From JALOLG01 sp963776935 (GTDB taxonomy: Bacteria > Actinomycetota > Acidimicrobiia > Acidimicrobiales > Ilumatobacteraceae): DNA of 64,000 bases. The stretch spans positions 1,426,001-1,490,000 of the forward strand of contig CAVZOP010000002.1 in assembly GCA_963776935.1 (NCBI GenBank), written 5' to 3'. Position 1 is the stretch's first letter. Each line of letters opens with the position of its first letter. Made by a program: the position numbers and the translations under genes. Below are positions 53,643-61,378 of the stretch, piece by piece. The notes below the pieces were generated by a model, which worked only from the letters and a program-made list of their open reading frames with translations, was not told where the DNA came from and did not search any database.

Positions 53643-54725
53643 ATGACCGAACAACAGAGCACCGTCCTGGACGGACAGCACATCGACGTACTACTCGGCG
53701 TGCTCGACCGGTTGCGCGACACCGGTCCGGAGTACGGGGGCTTTCTCGCGAATCATGGCCCGATGGCGGCCGACGCGATCATTCGGCTCGGAGGCCACGA
53801 CCAGGTCGAAGACTGGGTTGACCGGTACCGCGCCAAACTTCTGCCGAGAGTGCCCGGCAGAAACACCGTCTGTTCGAAGAACTGGATGCACCATCTCGGC
53901 GACGTCCGCGCGCTCGGCGACTGGAACGAGCACTTCACCCATGTAACCGCCGAGCACGACTGGCGCGAAGTCCTCGACGTGTGGTGGCCACGCCTGCTTC
54001 CGGGCGCGGCAGCAAGCGCGGCTCACGGGTTGATTCGAACCGCGCACGCTGTGCGAAACCTCGCCGAAGCGGACCGCGACGAGCCACTTCTAGTCGATGA
54101 GCTGGCCGGTGGCCTCGCCTACTGGGCAGCCAGGTACCAACTACTACCGGGAGCCCCGCGTCTCGCAGGAAGTCTCAACGGCATCGAGGCCATCGCTCGC
54201 CTTCCGCGCCTTCCGGTCAGTGCTGTTTCGGTTGGTCCCGGCGTCGGTGGCCGGCTCACCGCTCTCATCCAGATTCGCGAACTGCCCGACGCGCTCGACC
54301 GCTGGGGACCCGCACCAGGCGCCGCGAGCGCACTCGACGAGATCATCGGGGCGGCAGCGCGCGTTCTCGCCGCACGCGACAACGACCCGATCGCGCTCTG
54401 CCACGCGGTGACCGCGCCCGCCGCCGTCCAGATGATCCTCCCTACGCTTCCGCCCGATCTCCACGACGCGACAGTGGCGGCCACGTGGCAGGTCACGGCC
54501 TCCATCATCTCCGCCTTCGCCGCCCCACCACACGCCGCCGAACGCTCAGCTGCCGATCAGCAGACCCCGGATCGAGCCGAACTCGCACGGACGGCATTGG
54601 CGCACGGAGACGAGCACGTCATCAAGCTCACCGAGGCAGCCCTGCGGCAACATGGGAGGACCGGCGACCAGACACTGCTCATCGCAGCAGAACGGTTCCA
54701 ACATCGAATCGAGGTGCGACCGTGA
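53643..54725 (+). CDS. Questin-oxidase-like (DUF4243) protein
   Basis: This is a 360-residue protein with GPEYGGFLANHGPMAADAI, NWMHHLGDVRALGDW and AAASAAHGLIRTAHAVRNLAE, the His-containing pattern of the questin oxidase family (DUF4243). Fungal members perform cofactor-poor Baeyer-Villiger-type oxygenation; bacterial roles are unknown. The last 60 residues are helical. It overlaps the VOC gene by 4 bases. Confidence 0.82.
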   Translation: MTEQQSTVLDGQHIDVLLGVLDRLRDTGPEYGGFLANHGPMAADAIIRLGGHDQVEDWVDRYRAKLLPRVPGRNTVCSKNWMHHLGDVRALGDWNEHFTHVTAEHDWREVLDVWWPRLLPGAAASAAHGLIRTAHAVRNLAEADRDEPLLVDELAGGLAYWAARYQLLPGAPRLAGSLNGIEAIARLPRLPVSAVSVGPGVGGRLTALIQIRELPDALDRWGPAPGAASALDEIIGAAARVLAARDNDPIALCHAVTAPAAVQMILPTLPPDLHDATVAATWQVTASIISAFAAPPHAAERSAADQQTPDRAELARTALAHGDEHVIKLTEAALRQHGRTGDQTLLIAAERFQHRIEVRP

Positions 54726-55153
54726 CCGAGTCAACCGTTGCGTCGGGAGCCGTTCCGTACGCGGTGCGCCAACTGCGTCTGGTCGTGGAAGCCGAGGACT
54801 TCGACGAAGCGGTGGCGTTCTATCGCGACGTCCTGGGCTTGTCCGAGGAGTTCTCCGTCGAGAGCGACGACGCGCGAGTGATGGCCCTTCAGGCAGGACG
54901 GGCGACGCTGGAGATCATCAACCCCGCTCAGCGACGGCTCATCGACCGCCTCGAAGTCGGTCGCCAGGTGAGCCGGAACATCCGTGTCGCGTTCGAAGTC
55001 ACCGACGTCGACCTCGCCACTGCCACGGTGGTCGCGGCCGGTGCAGAGCTGATCGCCTCGCCGACCGAAACCCCGTGGCGTTCGCTCAACGCTCGGCTCG
55101 AAGCCCCAGCCGGGTTACAGATCACCCTCTTCGAAGAACTCGAAGGAGACTGA
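54722..55153 (+). CDS. VOC/glyoxalase-family protein
   Basis: This is a 143-residue protein from GTG 54722 with two beta-alpha-beta-beta-beta repeats: LRLVVEAEDFDEAVAFYRDVLG and RNIRVAFEVTDVDLATATVV. Final Glu-bearing strand GLQITLFEELEGD. Such proteins include dioxygenases and resistance proteins; substrate unknown. Co-translated with the questin-oxidase-like gene. Confidence 0.85.
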   Translation: MTESTVASGAVPYAVRQLRLVVEAEDFDEAVAFYRDVLGLSEEFSVESDDARVMALQAGRATLEIINPAQRRLIDRLEVGRQVSRNIRVAFEVTDVDLATATVVAAGAELIASPTETPWRSLNARLEAPAGLQITLFEELEGD

Positions 55154-55381
55154 TCGACCCCCCACGAGCTCAGCCTCTGGCTCGAGCAGCGCCGAATCGA
55201 CGTGGTTTGAAGGATGGGTGGGCGCCATGAGCTCGATGTAGCTGGTGCCGAGCGGCACGATGCGGTTGGCGGTGCCGTTGGCAGGATGTCGCCCGCCTGC
55301 AACGGACGCGAGGCCGTGCTGTTCGTAGTACCGACTGGCCGCTGCATCGAGGTCATGAACGATGACGATCACGTGGTCCAC
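55115..55381 (-). pseudogene. N-terminal fragment of a VOC/glyoxalase-like gene
   Basis: This minus-strand frame begins MDHVIVIVHDLDAAASRYYE, then HGLASVAGGRHPANGTANRI and GTSYIELMAPTHPS, the start of a glyoxalase-like (Glyoxalase_3-type) domain. After about 58 residues the homology stops, and the rest overlaps the 3' end of the VOC gene on the other strand. It looks truncated by a past rearrangement. Confidence 0.55.
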
Positions 55382-55422
55382 GGTCAGCTCCTGGCACGTT
55401 ACGTGGCCTGCGTCGCCCGATC

Positions 55423-55498
55423 GGTGGTTCGTGGCGAGAGTCGGGATCCTGTCCTCGATCGGTGGTTCATGGCGAGAGTCGGGATCCTGTCCTCGATC
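55423..55498. repeat. Two tandem 38-bp repeats
   Basis: Units 55423-55460 and 55461-55498 (starting GGTGGTTC and ending CTCGATC) differ at one base (GTGGCG versus ATGGCG). They lie at the 3' end of the methyltransferase/phosphorylase gene and supply its last residues and stop codon, so the tail may be altered. Confidence 0.8.
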
Positions 55499-57072
55499 GC
55501 GGGGTGTCGGCGATACCTCGGCTGATGGCGTGAATGCTTGCGTCGGTGTTCCCGGATGGGCGTCTGCCGCAGCGCGATGCGATCGTGCCGATCAGCGACA
55601 GGATTCGTTCGGTGCCGTCGTCGGCGCCCTTGTCGAAGTCGTCGCCGGCGGTGGCCATGGTGTTGGTGACGTGGGCGACGCAGACGACGTCGCGGTTTCG
55701 GGCCCGGGCGTAGGCGTAGAGGCCGGCGGCTTCCATTTCGACGGCGTGGATGCCCGAGGCGCGGGCGCGCTCGATCGCTGATGCGGTTTCGCGGAATGGG
55801 GCATCGGTGGTCCAGGTGGCGCCGCGGTGGACAGGCTCGTTGAGGTTGTCGAAGGCGTTGGCGAGGGCCGCGTCGAGATGGTCTGCGAGCTCGCTCCACT
55901 CGCCGGGTGGGAGGTAGCGGTGGCTGGTGCCGTCGCCGCGCCAGGCGCGTTCGATCAGCACGAAGTACGGCGGTTGTCCGAGCGGGGTGATGCTGCCGGC
56001 GGAGGTGACGGACACGAGCAGACGGCAGCCGGACGAGGCGAGCTCCTCGGCGACGAGCACCGCGTAAGGTGCGCCGACCGCGCAGGGGACGATGCCGAGC
56101 GGAGTGCCGTTGTTGTCGGTGACCCACAGCTCGGAGTGGTAGCAGGCCCAGTCCTGATGGCGGGTGACGCGCCCGTGTCGTTGGAGGTGGCGCACGACGT
56201 CGCCGTCGGGGTCGAGCAGACACACCTCCGGTACGGCGGTCTCGCCGAGCTGTCGTTGCCGGCGGGCCTCGCGCAGCAGGTTCTCGACCAGGAACACCGA
56301 CGGTTCGTCGTGGTCATGTGCGGTCAGGAGCGGGGGGAGAACCGAGGCGACAAGGTTGTGCCGTTCGGGGTGCTGCTCAGGTGACGGCATGGGTCGGGTG
56401 ATGGTGATGACCTCGAACGCCGCTCGCCTGGGCGCGACCCGTCGACCGAGGCGCTCGAGTGCGGGGCCCCACCGTGGGAGCCACGGCAGCGTTGTCGGGG
56501 CGTAGAGACCGGTGGACGATCGTGTCGTGCCGTGTTGGCGGGCCAGACGGTCGAGGTGGTCGTGGTCGAGGAACCGGGCGGTGTCCCATGGTGGTTGGTG
56601 GAGCTGCCGCCGGTTCCAGTATCCCCACGGGCTGTTCGGGTTGAGGCTGCCGATGATGACGCGTCCGCCGGGGCGGGTGATCCGGATCAACTCGCCGATG
56701 GTCGCGGTGGGGTCGGCGGTGAACTCGCACACGGTGACCGCGAACGTGACGTCGAAGGTGTCGTCGGGGAACGGCGTCCGCTGGATGTCACCTTCGACGA
56801 GGTTGCCTCGTACTCGCGTCCTGGCGATGCCGAGCGCGGCGGGGTCGCGATCGACTGCGGTGACGCGGGCGCCGGCCGCTTCGAGGCGGGTGGCGAATCG
56901 GCCGGTGCCACATCCGGCGTCGCACACCTCGAGACCGGCGAGTGGTGGGGCGCTGTCGAGCAGCAGTTGGTGTTCGACACCACTGGCGTACGCGCCCCAC
57001 GGTTGATCGAACCAGGCGTCGTAGAGCGCGAGCGTCCGCGGTCCATCGTGATGAGGGGTCGGGATCGCTCAT
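55467..57072 (-). CDS. Class I methyltransferase fused to nucleoside-phosphorylase-like domain (frame break near N terminus)
   Basis: On the minus strand, ATG 57072 opens MSDPDPSSRWTADARAL. The family-like LYDAWFDQPWGAYASGVEHQ then continues in another frame, through motif I VCDAGCGTGRF and RPGGRVIIGSLNP (SAM methyltransferase, about residues 1-230). A nucleoside phosphorylase domain follows (PSVFLVENLLREARRQRQLG; ELWVTDNNGTPLGIVPCAVG; ASGIHAVEMEAAGLYAYARA, the usual purine-binding Glu site). Restoring one GC in TCGCGCTC near 57022-57030 joins the frames. The fusion would couple methylation with a nucleoside-releasing enzyme; substrate unknown. The C terminus is made of tandem-repeat sequence. 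Confidence 0.72.
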
Positions 57073-57157
57073 CGGGTTCAGAATGTGATGGTTTTGTCGG
57101 CCCACAGCACCCAGTCGGTGACCTCGTCGAGGCTGGAGCGGCGCGTGTCGGCGATGA

Positions 57158-57838
57158 TCATGGTGTCGGTGATCCCGCGGGCGTCTCGATCGGTAGTTCG
57201 GCGCGTTGCCATTCCGGGAAGCCGTCTTCGAGCCGTCGGGCGGCGCGTCGGCGGCGGCGGAGGAGTCGGACGGCGTCGTCGGCGAACACGCAGTACGGGC
57301 CACGGCAGTAGGCGACGACCTCGACGTCGGCGGGGAGGTTCTTCACGTTGGCGGCGAGCTCGTCGATCGGGATCGAGCGCGCCCCGACGATGTGCCCGGC
57401 CGCGTGTTCGACAGCCGGTCGGACGTCGACGACGACGACGTCGCCGGCGGCGATGCGTTCGGCGAGCTCGGCGCGACCGATCTGCTCCAGATGAGTCCGG
57501 TCGCCCAGGTACGCGGCGGCGAGCTCGTCGATCTGTTCGTGGTGGGCGGCTGCGACGTCGCGCAGCGCTGTCCACACGTCGGCGACACGCGCCGATGCGA
57601 GCCGGTAGTAGATCCGGGTGCCGTCGCGTCGCGTCGTCACCAGCCCGGCGTTGGCGAGCACACGGAGATGGAACGAGGTGTTGGCGACGCTCTGGCCGAT
57701 CTCGGCCGACAGCTCGTCGACATGGCGTTCGCCCTGGGCGAGCACGTCGATCAGCTCGGCGCGGCGACCGTTTCCGAGCGCTTTGGCGACCTCTGCGAAC
57801 GCATCGAACAACTGGTCTTTCGCGTGCCGATCACCCAC
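57158..57838 (-). CDS. ArsR-family regulator fused to rhodanese domain
   Basis: This is a 226-residue repressor. Residues 1-100 form a winged helix (MGDRHAKDQLFDAFAEVAKA; HVDELSAEIGQSVANTSFHL; NAGLVTTRRDGTRIYYRLA). Residues 120-215 form a rhodanese domain with active loop VAYCRGPYCVFAD and the conserved LEDGFPEW. This ArsR-rhodanese fusion is a known architecture, suggesting sensing of sulfane sulfur, arsenite or another thiophile at the catalytic Cys. It is divergent from the MBL-rhodanese operon with two matching palindromes between, so it should repress that operon. A small leftover frame (57078-57157 region) after its stop is not recognised. Confidence 0.9.
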   Translation of the reverse strand: MGDRHAKDQLFDAFAEVAKALGNGRRAELIDVLAQGERHVDELSAEIGQSVANTSFHLRVLANAGLVTTRRDGTRIYYRLASARVADVWTALRDVAAAHHEQIDELAAAYLGDRTHLEQIGRAELAERIAAGDVVVVDVRPAVEHAAGHIVGARSIPIDELAANVKNLPADVEVVAYCRGPYCVFADDAVRLLRRRRRAARRLEDGFPEWQRAELPIETPAGSPTP

Positions 57839-57851
57839 ACCAACCTCCTCC

Positions 57852-57909
57852 TCAAAGAATCACTTGACAATCTACACGGCGGCCGGTCTATATTCAAGAT
57901 GTTACTTGA
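57852..57909. promoter_or_regulatory. Two 16-bp operators flanking a promoter for the ArsR-controlled operon
   Basis: TCAAAGAATCACTTGA (57852-57867) and TCAAGATGTTACTTGA (57894-57909) share TCAA-x8-TTGA; the second has a five-base perfect arm. Between them lie TTGACA (57864-57869) and TCTATA (57887-57892) with 17-base spacing, a good sigma70-type promoter. The second operator overlaps the region just after the -10 box and reaches the GAGGAG ribosome site. This fits steric repression by the divergently encoded ArsR-rhodanese protein. Confidence 0.75.
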
Positions 57910-57920
57910 GGAGCAGCAAG

Positions 57921-59270
57921 ATGGATGGGATCCGGATGTTCGTCGATGAGGGCTTGGGCCACTCGTCCTTTCTCGTCGACCTCGGCAACGGCACCGCCGC
58001 GATCATCGACCCACCTCGGTTCCCGACCGAACACCTCGCGACGGCGCGCACATCAGGGCTTGCGCCGCGGTGGACGATCGACACGCACTCCCATGCCGAC
58101 TACGTGACGGGCAGCCCCTCACTCGCGACCGACGACGACGTGACGTTCATCGCGCCCGCCGCATCGAAACTCGAGACTCCCCACCGAGCGGTGCACGACG
58201 AAGAGCTGATCGGCTTGGCGCCCGGCGTGGCGTTGCGGGCGATCGGGACCCCCGGACACACACCAGACCACCACGTGTATCTCGTCGAGCACGACGGGTC
58301 GCCCGTAAGCCTGTTCACCGGTGGTTCCCTGATGGTCGGCGCCGTGGGGCGCACGGATCTCTGTGGCCCGGATCTCGCCGAGCCACTGGCGCACGACATG
58401 TTCCACTCGTTGCGCCGGCTCGACGGACTCCCGGACGATCTTGCCGTCTACCCAACGCACGGCGCCGGATCGTTCTGCTCCGCACCCGGTGGCGCCGACC
58501 GCACGACCACCTTGGGGCGCGAGCGTGCCACCAATGCCTTGTTCCGGATAGATGACGAGGACACCTTCGTCGAACGGCTGATATCGGGGTTCGGGTCGTT
58601 CCCGACCTACTTCGCCCGGCTGCCCGAGCTCAACCGGCGCGGGCCACGCCACTACTCGCAGCTGCCCCGGCTCGATCGGCTCGACGTCGACACCGTCGAA
58701 CGACACCTCACCGACGGCGCGCTCGTGGTCGATACCCGACCGATCGCCAACTACTCGGCCGGGCACGTGCCGGGTTCGATCTCCAACGCGCTGCGCCCGG
58801 TGTTCGCCAGCTGGCTCGGCTGGATCGCCGACCTCGACCGACCGGTCGTGATCCTCGCCGACGCCGATCAGGACCGTGACGAGATCGTCCGCCAAGCCCT
58901 CGACATCGGACATGACAACATCGTCGGCGAGCTCGACGGCGGCATCGACGCCTGGCGAGCATCGAGCCGACCGATCGACGGCATCGCCCTCGTCGCCCCG
59001 GCCGACATCGTCGGCACGGTGATCGATGTCCGCCAACGCAACGAGTACGAGACCGGCCACATCCCAGGCGCGATCGACATCGAGCTCGGCAGCCTCGCCG
59101 CCAGCGCCATCCCCGACGGCCCGGTGACGGTGATGTGCGGGCACGGCGAACGCGCCATGACCGGCGCCAGCATCCTCACCCGCCGCGGCCACCGCGACGT
59201 CAGCGTGCTCGACGGCGGACCCGACACATGGGCCGAGTGGAGCGGTCAACCATTGGTGGTCGTCCGATGA
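57921..59270 (+). CDS. MBL-fold protein with two rhodanese domains (persulfide-dioxygenase-like family)
   Basis: This is a 449-residue protein from ATG 57921 after GAGGAG. The MBL domain (1-250) has THSHADYVTGS, GTPGHTPDHHVYLV, LFTGGSLMVGAVGRTDL and VYPTHGAGSFC, typical of the ETHE1/BlrB-type branch with fused rhodanese. The first rhodanese domain lacks a Cys loop (VVILADADQ); the second has MCGHGERAM and is probably active. It may oxidise or transfer sulfane sulfur (e.g. glutathione persulfide). It is the first gene of the ArsR-controlled operon and overlaps the MFS gene by 4 bases. Confidence 0.9.
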   Translation: MDGIRMFVDEGLGHSSFLVDLGNGTAAIIDPPRFPTEHLATARTSGLAPRWTIDTHSHADYVTGSPSLATDDDVTFIAPAASKLETPHRAVHDEELIGLAPGVALRAIGTPGHTPDHHVYLVEHDGSPVSLFTGGSLMVGAVGRTDLCGPDLAEPLAHDMFHSLRRLDGLPDDLAVYPTHGAGSFCSAPGGADRTTTLGRERATNALFRIDDEDTFVERLISGFGSFPTYFARLPELNRRGPRHYSQLPRLDRLDVDTVERHLTDGALVVDTRPIANYSAGHVPGSISNALRPVFASWLGWIADLDRPVVILADADQDRDEIVRQALDIGHDNIVGELDGGIDAWRASSRPIDGIALVAPADIVGTVIDVRQRNEYETGHIPGAIDIELGSLAASAIPDGPVTVMCGHGERAMTGASILTRRGHRDVSVLDGGPDTWAEWSGQPLVVVR

Positions 59271-60556
59271 CCGCCCCCACCACGACACCAGCGCCGCTCC
59301 GATTGGGGTTGCGGCAGAACCTCGCCCAGTTCTCGCTGCTCGTCGGCGTCAACGCTCTCGTCGGCGGCATGATCGGCCAGGAGCGAACCGTCTTGCCGTT
59401 GCTCGCCGAGGACGAGTTCGGGCTCACCAAGTTCACCGCCACGCTCACGTTCATCGCCGCCTTCGGGATCGTCAAGGCCGGCACCAACTTCTTCGCCGGC
59501 ACCTTGTCGGACCGCTACGGCCGCAAACCCGTCCTCGTCGCCGGCTGGATCGTCGGCATCCCGGTCCCCCTGCTGCTGATGTGGGCGCCGACGTGGAGCT
59601 GGGTCGTGTTCGCCAACGTGCTGCTCGGCGTCAACCAGGGGCTCACGTGGTCGACCACCATCATCATGAAGATCGACCTCGTCGGCCCGGCCAAACGCGG
59701 CCTGGCGATGGGATTCAACGAGGCCGCCGGCTACGTCGCCGTCGCCGCCACCGCGCTCGCGACCGGCTACATCGCCGAGCAACACGGGCTGCGCCCGGCA
59801 CCGTTCTTCCTCGGTCTCGCATACGCCGGACTCGGTCTGGGCATCTCGGCCCTGTTCGTGCGCGAGACCCGCGGGCATGCCCGTCACGAGGCCGCCAACC
59901 ACGTCACCACCAACGACGCCCTCCACGACGAGCTCACTACCCGCGAGATCTTCACTCTCACCTCGTTCCGCGAGAAGGCACTCTCATCCGCGTCACAGGC
60001 CGGGCTGGTCAACAACCTCAACGACGGACTCGCCTGGGGTCTGTTCCCGATCTTCTTCGCCGACGCCGGACTGTCCGTCGCCCGCATCGGTGTGCTCGCC
60101 GCCGTCTACCCCGCGGTGTGGGGGTTCGGGCAACTCGCCACCGGCGCGCTGTCGGACCGGATCGGCCGCAAGCCGCTGATCGCCGGTGGCATGCTCCTCC
60201 AAGCCGCTGCGATCGCGATGATCGCCGCCACCTCCGGCTTCGGGCTCTGGGCGCTCGGCGCCGCGCTGCTCGGCGCCGGCACCGCCATGGTGTACCCGAC
60301 GCTGCTGGCCGCGATCGGCGACGTCGCCCACCCCGCCTGGCGGGCACGCTCTGTCGGCGTCTACCGGTTGTGGCGCGACGCCGGGTTCGCCGTCGGCGCG
60401 CTCGTGGCCGGGATCCTCGCCGACCTCATCTCGATCGAAGCCGCGATCTACGCCGTCGCCGCGCTCACGGCGATCTCCGGCGTCGTCGTGATCGTGCGCA
60501 TGTACGAAACCCATCCACCCGTTCCCACACGCCCATTCCCATCTGGAGGTGACTGA
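59267..60556 (+). CDS. MFS transporter
   Basis: This is a 429-residue 12-helix major-facilitator protein (ANTFFAG-type: KAGTNFFAGTLSDRYGRKPV; WSTTIIMKIDLVGPAKRGLA; LVNNLNDGLAWGLFPIFFAD; ATGALSDRIGRKPLIAG). Two GxLSDRxGRKP loops are present. It overlaps the preceding gene (ATGA) and is 2 bases before the ArsM-like gene. Likely exports a methylated or arsenic- or sulfur-containing product; inference only. Confidence 0.9.
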   Translation: MTAPTTTPAPLRLGLRQNLAQFSLLVGVNALVGGMIGQERTVLPLLAEDEFGLTKFTATLTFIAAFGIVKAGTNFFAGTLSDRYGRKPVLVAGWIVGIPVPLLLMWAPTWSWVVFANVLLGVNQGLTWSTTIIMKIDLVGPAKRGLAMGFNEAAGYVAVAATALATGYIAEQHGLRPAPFFLGLAYAGLGLGISALFVRETRGHARHEAANHVTTNDALHDELTTREIFTLTSFREKALSSASQAGLVNNLNDGLAWGLFPIFFADAGLSVARIGVLAAVYPAVWGFGQLATGALSDRIGRKPLIAGGMLLQAAAIAMIAATSGFGLWALGAALLGAGTAMVYPTLLAAIGDVAHPAWRARSVGVYRLWRDAGFAVGALVAGILADLISIEAAIYAVAALTAISGVVVIVRMYETHPPVPTRPFPSGGD

Positions 60557-60558
60557 TC

Positions 60559-61366
60559 GTGTCCGAAACACCCGTCGTGGACTCCGGCATCTTCCGCGAC
60601 CAGGTCCGCGAGAAGTACCGCGCCGTCGCCGTCGAGCCCGACGCGACGTACCACTTCCACACCGGACGGCCGCTCGCCGCCCGGCTCGGCTACGACCCGG
60701 CGATCGTCGACGCACTGCCCGACCGCGCTGTGGAGTCCTTCGCCGGGGTCGGCAACCCGTTCTCGCTGCGCACGATCATGCGTGGCGAACGTGTCGTGGA
60801 CGTCGGATCCGGAGCCGGGTTCGACAGCTTCGTCGCCGCCCACCACGTCGGGCCCGACGGCGCCGTCGATCGGCATCGACATGACAACCGAGATGCTCAC
60901 CAAGGCCACCGCCACCGCCGACCACCTCGAGCTGACGCACGTCGTGTTCCGGCACGGGCTCGCCGAGGACCTCCCGGTCGACGACGGATGGGCCGACGTC
61001 GTGATCTCCAACGGTGTCATCAACCTGTGCGCCGACAAGCGCGCCGTGTTCGACGAGATCCACCGCGTGTTGCGCCCGGGCGGGGCGCTGCAGTTCGCCG
61101 ACATCGCCAACGGCCGCCCGGTGCCGATCGAGGCGATGCGCGACGTCGACTTGTGGACCGGTTGAATTGCCGGTGGGCTGCCCCGTGAGGGCTGGCATCA
61201 GATGCTCACCGAAGTCGGCTTCGTCGACGTCGAGATCGGACCCGCCGTCGACACGTTCGGCGGTGCCCACGGCGAGGCCAACGCCCGCACGTTCGAGGTG
61301 TACGGATACGCCTTCGTCGCCCATAAACCCGAGACCCGCTCGCCGTCGTCGCGACGGAGCGTGTGA
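60559..61366 (+). CDS. ArsM-like SAM methyltransferase, probable selenoprotein (UGA at 61163-61165), one frame break
   Basis: The GTG at 60559 (GGAGG upstream) opens MSETPVVDSGIFRDQVREKY. Motif I RVVDVGSGAGFDSFVAA and VGPDGAV are ArsM-like. At about 60869 the frame changes, then IGIDMTTEMLTKATA, VVISNGVINLCADKRAVFDE and LRPGGALQFAD follow. Restoring one CG (GTCGATC to GTCGCGATC) fixes this. A TGA at 61163-61165 interrupts DLWTG-x-IAGGLPREGW; both sides are in one frame and the stop is at 61366. In arsenite methyltransferases this place is the conserved Cys of a WxGC-x-x-G segment that binds arsenic. A bSECIS-like hairpin follows. Sec at this position is the best explanation. Length about 269 residues. 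Confidence 0.82.
61163..61192 (+). promoter_or_regulatory. UGA codon and bSECIS-like hairpin of ArsM-like gene
   Basis: TGA 61163-61165 is followed 14 bases later by GCCC-CGTGA-GGGC (61180-61192), a perfect 4-bp stem with a G-containing 5-base loop. Outer pairing of GCCGG with CTGGC is possible. Distance and loop fit the bacterial SECIS model, where the apical loop lies about 16-37 bases after the UGA. Confidence 0.7.
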
Positions 61367-61378
61367 CTGCGCTGCACG

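Noticed and set aside
61163..61165. True stop in the ArsM-like gene, with separate downstream gene
   Set aside because: The next 66 codons are in the same frame, match the family and have no start or ribosome site of their own. A hairpin of bSECIS type follows.
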